Counted from the first letter of the stretch, positions 19,747-33,024 are shown. The stretch: 64,000 nucleotides of DNA from Exophiala sp. HKRS030 (GCA_023897205.1 JAHWDD010000002.1:4712001-4776000); one strand, 5' to 3'. Notes: a model not told the origin generated them from the sequence alone. Made by a program: numbers and translations.

Positions 19747-20841
19747 CTACTCAGCAACTCGCCAAACCAATCTTGCACCACTGACCTCTTTGTTCCTCAA
19801 TTTGGACAAAGCAGTCTCTGCCCTCTGCAGCAGGGTTTCACCCTCTACCAAGACCTGATCATTTGGCTCAATTACGCCTTGCTCCAACAGCGATGGCATG
19901 ATTTCAGGCTGCAGTTTTTCCGCTAGAAATGTATTGTCCAGGTAGAAATGAGTACGTACGCCTTCCGCTTCGACTCCGTCAGCCCAGTCGACGTCTTTCC
20001 GCACATCCATTTCGTACTCTGGCTTGACACCGGGAGCCGCGTCCTTGACGATGACGGGGAGTAGGACTGCCACTTTGGAACCTGCTTCTGCGATCTTGGC
20101 TACTCGTTTGATACTGCCGCTCTGACTCCCAATGCAATCTAAAATAAACGCAATGCTTGGCTGGGTGGAAGTTTGTCCCTTGACAAATTCGAGGATTTGC
20201 TCTTCGACACCAGAATCTCTGTAGTCGAAAGACTGTTTTGCGCCATACTGCTGCAATTTTTGATGATGTGCTTTACTCGCCGTTGTGATCACGTTAGTAT
20301 ATCCATACCATTTCAGCACCTGCAACGCAAATTGTCCAACACTGGAACTGCCGCCCCAGATAAGAATCCATTGATCTTTCTCTTTAGGCACATATCCTTC
20401 TGGTTTAGGCCAAGGAAGTTCGAAGTGGAAGTGCTTGGTGAAAGTATGCCAGACCGTGACAAAATTATTGGGAAGTGTCACCGCCTGTTGCAATGTGTGA
20501 CGTGGTGGTAGCTTGCCTGCTAGGTTCTCATTGATTACCACATATTCCTGGTGAGCCTTTTCAATCTGGCTTCGCCAGCCGAATCCAAAAACAACGTCGC
20601 CGACTTTCAGATGAGATACGTCTGGACCAACTTCTACCACAGGCCCACCAAAACCATCACCTAGGATTTGCGGATGTTTTACGAGCAGCCCACCGTCCCC
20701 TTGATGTAAATCGAGAGGAGTCGATGCTGTCCATTGATTTTTGACTCGAACTTGGTTGCCGATTGGTGTAGGGGTGGGGACTTCCAGGATCTCTAGAGGT
20801 TGTCCGGGAGCGACAGTAACCACAGCTTTGTGAGTAGCCAT
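19747..20841 (-). CDS. Zinc-independent MDR oxidoreductase (enoyl-reductase/ToxD-like), 364 aa
   Basis: Medium-chain dehydrogenase/reductase. The GroES-like half covers residues 1-130 (VPTPTPIGNQVRVKN, ILGDGFGGPVVEVGPDV, LKVGDVVFGF). The Rossmann half contains GGSSSVGQ at 163-170 followed by LKWYGYTNVITTAS, the NADP(H)-binding motif. No cysteine occurs in the first 150 residues, so the catalytic and structural zinc ligands of alcohol dehydrogenases are absent; this places it with the quinone-oxidoreductase, trans-enoyl-reductase and ToxD-like branch common in fungi. Start chosen at 20841 (context GAAAATGGCT). The substrate is unknown. A Zn2Cys6 regulator lies 0.7 kb upstream on the same strand; there is no other biosynthetic enzyme nearby, so a secondary-metabolite role is not supported. 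Confidence 0.85.
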   Translation of the reverse strand: MATHKAVVTVAPGQPLEILEVPTPTPIGNQVRVKNQWTASTPLDLHQGDGGLLVKHPQILGDGFGGPVVEVGPDVSHLKVGDVVFGFGWRSQIEKAHQEYVVINENLAGKLPPRHTLQQAVTLPNNFVTVWHTFTKHFHFELPWPKPEGYVPKEKDQWILIWGGSSSVGQFALQVLKWYGYTNVITTASKAHHQKLQQYGAKQSFDYRDSGVEEQILEFVKGQTSTQPSIAFILDCIGSQSGSIKRVAKIAEAGSKVAVLLPVIVKDAAPGVKPEYEMDVRKDVDWADGVEAEGVRTHFYLDNTFLAEKLQPEIMPSLLEQGVIEPNDQVLVEGETLLQRAETALSKLRNKEVSGARLVWRVAE

Positions 20842-21543
20842 TTTCTCAAACAAGAGCTTTTGCGTTTGTGAAGATTCTACTATCCGAATTGAACATTACC
20901 TTGAATGCAGACAGTACAAATAGCCACTCGAGGGCTATTTCGCGTTCCCGACTGTTAATATCCCTTCCAGATGCTGACAAATTGAAATACCTTGAGTGTT
21001 ATCCTCTGGGCTCCGTCTCGTGGTCGAATCCGGTGCGGATCCAGTACACATCAAGCCTGGTGATTTCTAGAAATGTCCTCTGCGAACTCTTGACGACGCG
21101 TAAGGTGACCTGAGATGCTTTGGTGCCAGTGGGTGCCCACTTCAGGCCGATCCAGGATTGTATTAGTCAGCTCTCAATGAATCGGTTGTGTCTGACAGAA
21201 AGGATTTTAGTATGGCAGCCGCGGCAGCTCAATTACCGAGCCGTAATAGGCATAAATCCTTGATTCCTTGACGACTCGCGCGAGCAAATCTTAAAGATCG
21301 TAGCCGATTCTGGGATCCTGTCATTTGAATGACGACACATTTAATTCGCCAGCATTTCTTGGAATTGAATCTTCGAGAATCCTCCTAATCCCAAGGAAAT
21401 CTTCCTGGATGCCCCAAATCCCACTCGCTTGCTCAGATGATTGGATTGTTCGGCAAATCAAGCATTGACAAGTCTCTAGTGAAGTGATGTCATGCCACAA
21501 TGGAGCTATCACAACTGTAAAAGAAGCGAGTTCGGTTCGTGCC
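20842..21543. other. Spacer between the MDR gene and the Zn2Cys6 regulator
   Basis: 702 nt; contains CGG/CCG triplets but no clear palindromic regulator site, and no supported ORF. Confidence 0.45.
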
Positions 21544-23439
21544 TCAACTCGATGGTTTGAAGTAGTTTGCCTTGTAGTGTTGTTCCTCCATCAGCTTTGT
21601 TTCAAATGTCGACGTTTGAGCAACCTTTTGCATGCTCGTACCGGTATCAAACCCAGGAATGTCCGCGGCCATCCTCATACGTGTGGTTCCAATCTCGTAC
21701 AGTTTATTAATGACCCAGGTTCTCTCGTGGCCAGGGTCGAAGATCAGAAGACACAATCTCAGAGCGAACGTGATGAAGAACGGCCCGAGAAAGGAAGACT
21801 TCAGCATAAACGGTGTGGCGCGACAGATCTCCTGTGCAATATCTCGGTTTTCCATAGTGTACAAGCCTGTGTTCTCGGGAATGAAGTGATGTTCGGTTTC
21901 TTTCAAGATCATGTTCAAGAGGATCAGGATGGTCCAGTAGCCAGTGTTGGTCGAGGCAATGAAAACGTTGTGGTAGTTGTATTGTTGAGGGAAGACGCGA
22001 TCTTCAGTTGGCTGGCTCGATGGTTCTAGACCTGTTCGTCTCAATGCATCGCGGAAACGTACATGGATCGATTTGATTTGATAGCGATGGCGTCGAGTTC
22101 GTTCCAGGATTTCCTCCATGTGCTTAATGTACTCGCTAGTGGTCATCCTTGTCGACGAAATTGGTAGGTGCCGCGCATCTCGAAGTGTTCTGGGGATACC
22201 GGTGTATTCCATGTAGAAAGCCTCAGCCAAGTCAAAGATTTCTAGCCTCTCGGCAGAAACACCTTGTCGTCGTAAATCTTCGTAGACGTTCTTGGCCATT
22301 TCTAGCCACTCGGGTTCGCCGAGAAAACATTCCTCGTCTCGCTGGAACGCATCTATGATGATGGTATGACGATACGCAAGATAGACGTCCCGATCAAGTC
22401 CTGTGCGATGCCTGGCGGGCCCACGCAATCGCATTAACAGCCCAGCACCTCCTGCATGACGCACCCAGGCCGAGTTCGATTCTGATGCAAACATTTCATA
22501 AAATGACAAGAGGACAGTAGCGGACAAAGTCTCGGTAGCCATCCCGCGTCCTTGGTCAGCCAAGGATGAATTCAATTGTCGAAGCGCTCTCCCATAGTAC
22601 TGTCTGGATTCTTGCACAAACTGTTCGGAATTCGCTTTCCTGGCCATGTATATCATTGTCACCGCCTTGACTGCTGAATCCAATAACTTGGTCCCAAAGT
22701 AGTCTGGCAGTTGTGATAGCCAGCGAGAATGGTTCTGCATAGCCGGAGGCAAGACCAAGGTTCCTGGTCGAGATATATCAGAGCAGAAAGTGTTGAGTAA
22801 TTGCTCTTGAATACTGTACGGTGACAAGAGACCATGATCCACTGTCAAAGCAAGAGATTTGTCGAAATCGATCGATCTACCCGCGAGTAGAGCATCCTCA
22901 GTCATGATGGGGACTATCGGCCGAGGTAATGCGGCATCAGGACTGAACTCATCTTGGAAAAGACTTAGAATACTAGATGACGAGGCCATCGACCAATCCG
23001 CGTCGGATGCCATGTAAGGTTGCCATTCCGACGTCGTGTTTTGCGAGACAACGTCCAATACTTCGTCCGGTGGAGAATCGGTGGACCTGGTGTTGGAACT
23101 GGTTGAGGTTATGGGAGACGCGGCGTCAGAATCTATCTTGAACAGTGATTCATCATGCTGGCCGAATCGTTTCCGTAATTTAGAGCCCTCATCATGAATT
23201 CTAAGGTCTGAGTCGTAACCTGGACATGGACGATTTCCCTTTGTGCAGTTTTTGCCTATGAACGATGGTATTGAGTCACGATGCACGGTTGGCACTTTGG
23301 CACATTACTTACATATAGGTCGAGTCAAGTCGCACTGGTTATCATTAGCAAGTCATAATATAATTGACGAGGCATATTTTACCTTGACGCGTCGCTGGAC
23401 ACATAGCCTACATCCCTTGCTCCTTGGAATGCCAACCAT
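21544..23439 (-). CDS. Zn2Cys6 transcription factor, 596 aa, three exons with a 22-nt exon
   Basis: Nuclear DNA-binding regulator. Exons (minus): 23439-23383, 23334-23313 (22 nt) and 23255-21544; introns of 48 and 57 nt (donors GTAAAA and GTAAGT, acceptors CCAG and ATAG). Joined, the N-terminus carries a perfect C-x2-C-x6-C-x6-C-x2-C-x6-C zinc cluster with Cys10, 13, 20, 27, 30 and 37; the second intron splits the Cys27 codon. A Ser-rich acidic linker follows (about 45-150), then the helical fungal-specific regulatory domain, with HAGGAGLLMRLRGP typical of the Fungal_trans_2 (PF11951) type. Reading only the large exon would drop half of the zinc cluster. Targets are unknown; the nearest candidate is the MDR gene downstream on the same strand. 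Confidence 0.9.
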
Positions 23440-24484
23440 ACCTGTCTCTTCTTTAACAAGGCATCTGGATGATCCTCCAGAGATGTAGCCGATTATCCTC
23501 AATAGGCACAGATATGAACAATAGAGACGAAGAGATGTTGCGCAGTAATTTTGAGACTAGCAGCACCCTCGGTTTTAAGACATTTATCGACGTTAGATAT
23601 GTAGATCGCACAGCGTAGAACCATCAATTCTGTTGCTGCCTGAGAAGGTCGAGATGGGTTTTAGATCCAGGTCCAATGATGATCGTCGTAGCCCCTGCAC
23701 AATAACGGAGCAATCTATAGGTAGTTGGGTTAGGGTGGCACTGGCACGCACTGGGTGCTGGGAACAGCTGTCGACTGGTAGCACAAAAGAACCGGACAAA
23801 TCCGAGTACGAAATCCTTCCATCCCCAAGCCCCAGGCGCAGTCTCAGCCCTAATCAGAATATTGGTAAACGAGTCCAATTGACTAACTAGCTAGTTAGTT
23901 AGTTCTTGGTGAGTTGTGCCTTGTGGGTCGTGGTGCGTGGCCATGGTCAATGTCGTCGCCAAGTGGTCGTTGGAATTAATGACGATGCCTGGAGCTTAGG
24001 CTTTAGCACAAACCGACCAAAGCGTCATGGGCGCCTTAGATTTCTTCTATTGGTCGAAAGGGAACCGTCCTTGTTATTCCCAAGGTAGATGGGAAATCTG
24101 TGGACATACTGGCCTCATCCAAGTCAGGAATTGACCTGCGGGCACAAGATTCTCCAGCAGATTCGTCATGGGAGATTGCAAGTGATATTCCATCCTCAAA
24201 AGAATACACGTCTTCGTCAACGATGAGCTTCAGGGTAGTTCTACGCGGTCAGGGGACAAGGCCATACCATCTAGCAAGTCCTCTGCCGATGAAGGTTATT
24301 TATCACACCAATTATAAGATGACGATAATACAACATGCCTCATCTGTCCTCGATGGAAGGTCTTCGTTCTTAGGTAGTGACAATGTTCTGGTCGCCTGTA
24401 ATATTATCAACCGGAAGCCGGGAATCTGCAACCAGACTTGGTATTTTGGAATGAATTGACCATCATTCACTTCATTCTGCCCCC
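23440..24484. other. 1-kb spacer
   Basis: The regulator's 5' flank and the HAT2-type gene's 3' flank. Contains a CTAG/TTAG palindrome at 23881-23903. No supported gene. Confidence 0.45.
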
Positions 24485-25896
<1,412 letters not shown>

Positions 25897-26420
25897 TTTG
25901 TGAGTGCTCTGGATTGTAGTCAATCGCTAGTGCTCAAAGTGTTCGTAGGGGAAATGTTTTGGAGAGTGATGAATTGTGACAATTATTGTGAGAATGCTAT
26001 ACTCATCAGGTGAGTAGTGATGGTTGATTGACCAAAATCTCTGTCGTGGTCAACCTAGAAGCACCTCATCGTCAAATACTACTAGTGCTTTAAGATCCAG
26101 TCCAACGCGCAGATGAAAGACGCGGTGGGGAGACGCGAACGATGACCTCAAGCTAAACCCAAAACGGGATAGCCTTAAGTGGTTTCTTGGCGCTTGAATG
26201 CCACTTCGGCCTTACAGGTCGTCACGACTCATCGATTTACGGTCCCAGATATATTCTGCAAAGAAATCGTAGATATTTATTCTTTATCGATAATATCTTT
26301 AAAGGAAAAGGCGCATCTGTTCGCACTGCATGTGATTGTCAGTTTGCCAAATCTCTTTATCATTCTTTCTCTTTTCCGACATTTGAGACCTATACCTTAA
26401 GGCCTACGCCCACCGCCACC
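25897..26420. promoter_or_regulatory. Divergent promoter of the HAT2-type and XRN1 genes
   Basis: 524 nt between two head-to-head housekeeping genes. The XRN1 side is open in frame with its CDS from 26187 but lacks an ATG there; the start used has a perfect CCGCCACCATGGG context. No regulator site is assigned. Confidence 0.5.
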
Positions 26421-29400
26421 ATGGGTGTTCCCAAATTCTTCAGATGGCTCTCAGAGCGCTATCCTGCTATATCGCAATTGATTGCAGAGAATCGCATTCC
26501 CGAGTTCGACTGTCTGTATCTTGACATGAATGGTATCATTCACAATTGTACTCATAAAGATTCTGATTCGCCATCGTTCAGAATGACCGAAGACAAGATG
26601 TTCATCGCCATTTTCAACTACATAGAACATTTGTTCGGCAAAATCAAGCCCAAGAAATTGTTTTTTATGGCTATTGATGGAGTTGCGCCAAGGGCCAAAA
26701 TGAACCAACAGCGCGCTCGTCGATTCCGAACCGCCCTTGACGCCGAAAAGGCTCGCGAAAAGGCCATCAAAGAGGGTCTCGAATTGCCCAAGGAAGAACC
26801 ATTTGACTCAAATTGCATTACCCCAGGCACGGAATTCATGGCGAAACTCACTAGACAGCTGAAATATTTCATCAGCAAGAAAGTGTCTGAAGACGTCGAC
26901 TGGCAAGGCGTTGAGGTTGTTTTGTCTGGTCACGAGGTTCCTGGAGAAGGAGAACACAAGATCATGGAATACATCCGCCAAGCCAAAGCGCAACCCGGCT
27001 ACGACCCCAACATTCGTCATTGTTTATATGGACTTGATGCAGATCTCATCATGTTGGGTCTCCTGAGTCACGATCCTCATTTCTGCTTATTGCGAGAGGA
27101 GGTTACCTTTGGAAGGCAGACAAGCAAGAAATCGAAAGAGCTGGAACATCAAAACTTTTTCCTCATGCATTTATGTATTGTCAGGGAGTATCTCGAGTTG
27201 GAATTCCAAGATCTACAACAAGAAGGGGCACTTGATTTTCCTTACGATATGGAACGAATTATCGACGACTTCATTCTGATGGCATTTTTCGTGGGAAATG
27301 ATTTCTTACCCAATTTACCAAATCTACACATTAATGAAGGTGCCTTGGCGCTGATGTTTCAGAAATACAAGCACGTTCTTCCCAAGCTAGGAGGTTACAT
27401 CAACGAACATGGAGTGATCAACCTTCAGAGACTCGGTGCTCTACTGGACGAGTTGTCTGAAGTCGAGCACCGATTCTTTCAAGCAGAATACTCGGATGCT
27501 AAATGGATCAACGCAAAGCGTGGGGATGCTGTTGACGAGCAACAAACAAAACCCAATCGTGGTCCGGTCAGGATCTCTCCAGAACAAAAGAAGCTTCTGA
27601 AAGATGTCAAAAGGTACTTCATCGCCCCTGCCAACAAGGATCCCGCCACCCGGCAGCCATTGAATCTTCCAACTACACTTCCTGCACGAGATCGGGCTTT
27701 CGTCCAACAACTCGCCACTGACCTCAATTTACAATGGTCCACACAGGAGGATGCGGAAGGAAATCGGTTTATTCAGCTACGATTCCCTGATACCAATGGG
27801 GATGACGAGTCTGAAGATGAAGAATCTCAACTTGCGATCACTCGAATCCTCAAAAGATACGAAAATGCCAAAGTTGAAGAAGCTACCGATGAACAAGCTC
27901 AACAAGACCTCAAGAAGAAATACGACGAGAAATTCATTCAATGGAAGGATAAATACTACCAGGAAAAGTTTGGGTGGGGCACCGAGAATGAGGCAGGGAT
28001 ACAAGCATTGACAGAGAATTACGTTCAAGGTCTTCAATGGGTGCTCTACTACTACTATCGTGGAGTGGCATCGTGGCCTTGGTATTATGCTTCACATTAC
28101 TCACCTATGATTTCGGACGTTAAAAAGGGTCTGGGGGCTGATATGAATTTCCAACTGGGTCAGCCCTTCCGACCATTCCAGCAATTGATGGGCGTCCTTC
28201 CAGATCGAAGCAAAACGATTGTGCCTCAGATTTACCATGAACTCATGACCTCGAAAGATTCCCCTATCATTGACTTTTATCCTCGGGATTTCGTACTTGA
28301 CATGAATGGGAAGAAGATGGATTGGGAGGCGGTGGTCAAGATTCCGTTTATCGATGAGAAGCGACTCCTCGCTGCCATGGCACCCAAAGACAAGCAACTT
28401 ACGGAAGATGAAAAACGCCGAAATGATTTTGGCGTGAGTCTGAAGTTCACTTATTCATCCGAGCTTGACTTTACTTACCCTTCTTCCCTTGTCGGTATCT
28501 TTCCAGACCTTCCTCACTGTCACTGTGTTCAAAACGAGTTTGAGCTGCCAACTATGGACGGTCTTGAACCATACGTGGGTCTTGTGGAAGGTGTCAAGAT
28601 TGGTGCAGCAGCATTGGCCGGTTTTCCGAGTCTCAAGTTCCTACCATTCACCGGATCACTGGGATTTCACGGAGTCAATGTTTTCCAACAAGACAGTCGC
28701 AATGAAAGTATGGTGATTACGTTATCCGAAACGGAGAAGAGAACAAAGATTGAGTACGCCAAGCTTCACCTCAACCAGCGGGTCTTTGTTGGCTATCCCT
28801 TTCTGCAAGAAGCAAAGATTGTCAAAGTATCCGACGAACTATTTGATTACACGTTACCAGAGTCAGGACCTCGTCAGGTTCAAGCAACAGAACATTCAGG
28901 GACAGAGATCGATCAGTTTCATAAGAAAGCAGATCGCATTGAGAAATATTACAGTAAGAGATTGGGAACTTTGATAGGCGAGGTCGAATCCTTGGTCCAA
29001 GTGGAGATGTTAAAAGGTCTCAAAAAGCTAGACGACGGATCAACAATCAAAGAATTTGCCGAAATGCCTGGACTGGAGACCATTCATGCGACGCAACTGG
29101 TTGTCGACAACGTGATTAGCGAAGACGTTCGGTTCATTGAGCAAGCTGCACTTCCTATCGAAGAAGAATTCCCAGATGGAACCAATGCCTTCTTCCTTGG
29201 CGAATATGCTTACGGTAGCCCTGTCAGTGTTGTCGGCCACGAAAAGGGAAAGGCAAAATGCCTTATTGCGCTTTCGAAAGGACGTCAAGTCGAATTTGGT
29301 CGCGAGATTGCTCGACAGGCTGAAAGGTTATCGCCATATACACCTTCCTACCAAGTTGCCCGCAGTTTGAATTTGAACTCATTGGCACTAGCAAAGATAA

Positions 29401-30644
29401 CATCTTCGTTTTCTGTGCGAGTCGATGATGCTCGGGTCAATCTGGGCCTCAATCTCAAATTTGAAGCAAAGAAACTCAAGGTTCTCGGCTACTCCAGAAA
29501 GGGTGAGAGTGGTTGGGAATTCAGTCGGGCTGCAGTTGAATTGATCCAACAATACATGATCAAATTTCCACAATTCATCGCGGGTATTCATAACAATCCT
29601 CAAGGGGACATGCTGCCTGCTACAGCATACTTCCCAGGGGATGAGGCTGAAGCCAAGGCTAAGATCAAGGAGATTCAAGCTTGGCTTAAGGAAATTGAAT
29701 CGAAGAATTTTGAGAAAGTTCCCCTTGAAGCCGAACAACTAGATTCGGAGATTGTCAAACTCATTGAACAAGCTGCGGACGAGGCTTTGCGGACAGAGCC
29801 CGGATCGGAAAATAAAACAATTGGAGGTGTACCTAGGAACGGATTATTGAAACCGTCTGATGCTCAATGGCGCTTGGGAAGTCAGAAGTTTGTTCTTGGG
29901 GATCGAGTGATATACGTTGCCGATTCGGGCAAGGTCCCAATTGCATCAAAGGGTACAGTCGTTGGTCTCACACAAACTAGTCGAGATACTTGGCTCGATG
30001 TGGTTTTCGATGTTTCTTTCATGAGTGGAACCTCACTCGGAGATCGTTGCTCCCCATTCCGAGGATCAACTGTCCCTACATGGTGTGTTTTGAATCTCAG
30101 CAACAAACAAGTTCTAGCATCATCAAAGGCAAGTGCAAATCGACAGACCAATGGGTCTGGGGCGACACCTCTTACTGTGTCTGGATATGGTCAACCTGGT
30201 ATCGATGGAAGAGGTCAACTCCTTCCAGCCAGTGCACCTCCAGCTCTTCGAGGATCGTGGCGTGGAGCTGTTTCTGGGCAAATCAATGGTCGAGGTCATC
30301 AGAATGGTAACGGCGGACAAGCTCATAATCTACCCATCCGCAACTATTCCAATTCCCCTGCAAATGGCAATCGTGGAAACGCAGCGAACGGTCAAGCAGC
30401 ATCAAATCGAGGTGGTCGAGGCATGGCAACCCATACGTCTCGAGGTGGCTATGCCTCGGTTGATCGTGGGGATGCAACAACAGGAGTGATTCAAAACAAT
30501 CCCAACTTTCGACCACGACCACAACATAATGTACCTCCACCAGCAAACTTGAACAGCACTCCCAATGGATCTCGGGGACGTGGTAGGGGACGTGGAGGCT
30601 CCAGAGGTGGACGCGGTACACCAGGTGCGGGTAGAGGAGCTTGA
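26421..30644 (+). CDS. xrn1: 5'-3' exoribonuclease 1 (XRN1/Kem1), 1407 aa
   Basis: Cytoplasmic nuclease that degrades decapped mRNA from 5' monophosphate ends. Single exon. The N-terminus MGVPKFFRWLSERYP is the family signature. Acidic catalytic residues are in place: D35 (YLDMNG), the VPGEGEHK loop near 173-180, D206-A-D208 (YGLDADLIMLG) and GNDFLP near 294. The 5'-phosphate pocket patch appears as KMNQQRARRFR. The D1-D4 and SH3-like regions follow (for example QPFRPFQQLMGVLP and YSRKGESGWEFS), and the last about 150 residues are Gly/Arg/Asn-rich, ending in RGRGRGRGGSRGGRGTPGAGRGA-like RGG repeats. The length fits ascomycete Xrn1 (1.4-1.5 thousand residues). Identification is secure. Confidence 0.97.
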   Translation: MGVPKFFRWLSERYPAISQLIAENRIPEFDCLYLDMNGIIHNCTHKDSDSPSFRMTEDKMFIAIFNYIEHLFGKIKPKKLFFMAIDGVAPRAKMNQQRARRFRTALDAEKAREKAIKEGLELPKEEPFDSNCITPGTEFMAKLTRQLKYFISKKVSEDVDWQGVEVVLSGHEVPGEGEHKIMEYIRQAKAQPGYDPNIRHCLYGLDADLIMLGLLSHDPHFCLLREEVTFGRQTSKKSKELEHQNFFLMHLCIVREYLELEFQDLQQEGALDFPYDMERIIDDFILMAFFVGNDFLPNLPNLHINEGALALMFQKYKHVLPKLGGYINEHGVINLQRLGALLDELSEVEHRFFQAEYSDAKWINAKRGDAVDEQQTKPNRGPVRISPEQKKLLKDVKRYFIAPANKDPATRQPLNLPTTLPARDRAFVQQLATDLNLQWSTQEDAEGNRFIQLRFPDTNGDDESEDEESQLAITRILKRYENAKVEEATDEQAQQDLKKKYDEKFIQWKDKYYQEKFGWGTENEAGIQALTENYVQGLQWVLYYYYRGVASWPWYYASHYSPMISDVKKGLGADMNFQLGQPFRPFQQLMGVLPDRSKTIVPQIYHELMTSKDSPIIDFYPRDFVLDMNGKKMDWEAVVKIPFIDEKRLLAAMAPKDKQLTEDEKRRNDFGVSLKFTYSSELDFTYPSSLVGIFPDLPHCHCVQNEFELPTMDGLEPYVGLVEGVKIGAAALAGFPSLKFLPFTGSLGFHGVNVFQQDSRNESMVITLSETEKRTKIEYAKLHLNQRVFVGYPFLQEAKIVKVSDELFDYTLPESGPRQVQATEHSGTEIDQFHKKADRIEKYYSKRLGTLIGEVESLVQVEMLKGLKKLDDGSTIKEFAEMPGLETIHATQLVVDNVISEDVRFIEQAALPIEEEFPDGTNAFFLGEYAYGSPVSVVGHEKGKAKCLIALSKGRQVEFGREIARQAERLSPYTPSYQVARSLNLNSLALAKITSSFSVRVDDARVNLGLNLKFEAKKLKVLGYSRKGESGWEFSRAAVELIQQYMIKFPQFIAGIHNNPQGDMLPATAYFPGDEAEAKAKIKEIQAWLKEIESKNFEKVPLEAEQLDSEIVKLIEQAADEALRTEPGSENKTIGGVPRNGLLKPSDAQWRLGSQKFVLGDRVIYVADSGKVPIASKGTVVGLTQTSRDTWLDVVFDVSFMSGTSLGDRCSPFRGSTVPTWCVLNLSNKQVLASSKASANRQTNGSGATPLTVSGYGQPGIDGRGQLLPASAPPALRGSWRGAVSGQINGRGHQNGNGGQAHNLPIRNYSNSPANGNRGNAANGQAASNRGGRGMATHTSRGGYASVDRGDATTGVIQNNPNFRPRPQHNVPPPANLNSTPNGSRGRGRGRGGSRGGRGTPGAGRGA

Positions 30645-31141
30645 TTCTCAAACCAATCAATGGTGTCGAACCAATCAGCGGCGAGTGTGAATGTCTGGAG
30701 TACAATGTATTGCTTGACGGTGCAGTCGAGGGCAGAATACTTATGAGTCAAGCAAGTCAGTCACACTTGAACGCCGAGGCGAGTGTTATCGCATCAGTTG
30801 TGGGGAGGCTGATAAAGGAGAGCGGATCAGCATCTCTGATTGGCCAGATGCTCTTCTTTCAATCTTGCGACGATGCCCCGCACTCGACATCGATTATCGC
30901 GATGCTCCACCAACGGCATTTGGCTTTGGGCTTGGATGATTATTGCACATGCCTAGCGAGTACGACAAACGTGGACAGAGATCAAGGATGCCGACTACAC
31001 TGGATATCAAAGGGGACCGTCTGGTACTAGGTTTTGCACCAGAGAGCTGGACCCGACAAGATTGGGTACGAAATGAATGGAGCAAGTGAGGGGTATTTAT
31101 TATTGTCCCGAGGATAATACGAGGGATGCTCGGCCACAGAT

Positions 31142-31182
31142 GAAAATGAGAATGAGAATGAGAATGAAGATGAAGATGAAGT
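31142..31182. repeat. GAATGA/GAAGAT hexamer array
   Basis: Imperfect array of about seven hexamers, GAGAAT passing into GAAGAT. Confidence 0.8.
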
Positions 31183-31204
31183 TGACCATGGTGATCGACG
31201 ACAA

Positions 31205-31246
31205 GGTGACAGGGTGACAGGGTGACAGGGTGTCAGGGTAACAGGG
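31205..31246. repeat. Octamer array (GGTGACAG)n
   Basis: About five copies of an 8-bp unit, the last two with single changes (GGTGTCAG, GGTAACAG). Confidence 0.8.
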
Positions 31247-33024
31247 ATCTGGAAGAGTCCCTCGACCCTCGTCCGTATGCATGTCATTTGGTTCTGCACG
31301 AGGTCAAGTGAGCATTCCTGTAGGTGACTAGCTGATTAGTCCTGCATCTCAACGCCATTCCATCCTCGTATAAGTCGTCAAAGGGTGTGTGTCCTACATC
31401 TGTCTGGCCAGTCAATTCCATCAACCGTTAGTCTCCGTTCATCTTATCCGCACCCACTCTACCACATCTTCCTATCATTGTAGCCAAATTGCCAAATCCC
31501 CGTCAATACCCGCTCACGCCTCCCCCTCCACGATCACAATGTCTTGGTTTTGTCTTGTTTCTCCATTCGTGGTAAACTTGTACCTGGACACGTTCCTGAT
31601 TCTCGTCTCACACTGCTCACACATGCTGATGCTGCGGGTTTTCTCCCTTCCCAGTGCCATCCCACTCCGCCTTTTCTTCATCCCCCACGCTAGCCATGGC
31701 AGTTTTTTCGAATTCTCGAACATTGGTTCACTTCTCAGTCCACCACTTCCTTTGTTCTGTGTGCAGTAATACCAATCAAAGCACTGTACTCGGTATACAA
31801 TCAAAACAAAGCCACCAACCATGTGATCCAATGCCTTTCGACGGTCCTTCGATTCAACCGAGAATCCAAACCCCGCCCGACCGAGATCCTCTGATAGGCA
31901 TTCTGATACACTGGTTCTAACTCCCTAGTCAAGTTTCCCGCCGTTTGCCCTTTCGGCGAATGAACTTGGAACTTGCCGCGCGAAGGTCCGTCCCAGCGTC
32001 ATTTTCGGTCTTCATCGTTTGTCCTGTCGACCGTTTTACTTCTTTGTCTCTCGACCGACCCATGACCAGACCTGAATCTTGAAAGCCCGTCTCAAATCGT
32101 ATGACGTCGAGTCGACGACAAAGTCCGTGTGTCAAGCTAGAACAGCACGACAACCAGTCTCACCTCAAGGAAAGCATGATCATGCTCCTCTGATCCCATA
32201 TCCACCCTTCTGGTGTATCAATCAGAATTTTGGGACCCGTTCCGAATCTTCCCCTATCTGGCATGCTTTAGAGCGCTTTTTGGATTTTTGGCCTACCCTT
32301 CGGACCATCGAGCTATACTTTTTCCAAGACAAGACGCCAATTCGTCGTTCAGTGTTTCGTGGGTGCGGTCCGATCCATACCTACAGTACCACCAAACAAA
32401 GAAGACACACACGCGCACAATCGCACGCCCGGTTCACTTCTTCTTTCGTAGTCGCCGTATTTCTACCGAAAACGGGGTTTACCTTTGTCTGGCTGGCCTG
32501 TTTTGTTCACCTGACCTGCCATCGTCACATTTCAGTTTCATTGCATCACATTTCACTTACTACTCGGTAACCTGTTTTCTGGGGTGATCGTTACTGAATT
32601 CCATACTTTGTTTGCTTATTGTCTTACTGCTCGTGTTGTACCGGACGGGATGACAGTCATGTTGTTGGTGTCAAAATTCTTCCATCTGTCCACGCTGTAA
32701 GTGGCACATCATCATCACCACCACCACCATCGTCATCGTGGTCCTGCTGCGTGGGATTTTTGTGGTTGTCTGTTGGTGCATCTTTCTCCACCATCTACCA
32801 TCGACGGATTAGATCGCACGATCAACACATAAAAGTTGAGCTGAGTAGGCCATATTTCTGCGGCACGGTCATCTGGTTTCGACTTGTCCGACTGCTTGAC
32901 TAGTTCCTAGCCAAAATTATAATTGCGAGCGAAGAACAACGCTTCAGCTCCACAGCAAAGAGGAATTCGCCCGTTGCTGTTGCTCGCCCTGAGCACGACG
33001 TGGCGTCGCCACTATAACCAGACC

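Larger units (their letters stand above)
30645..33024. other. 2.4-kb spacer and probable long leader of the ACT-domain gene
   Basis: No ORF with recognisable features. Pyrimidine- and CA-rich sequence from about 31380 to 33000, with repeated TCTC/CACC runs, resembles a long 5' UTR or promoter. It includes two minisatellites listed separately. Confidence 0.45.

Noticed and set aside
19747..23439. A secondary-metabolite gene cluster
   Set aside because: Only one reductase and one regulator; no synthase, P450 or transporter between TAF6 and the HAT2-type gene.
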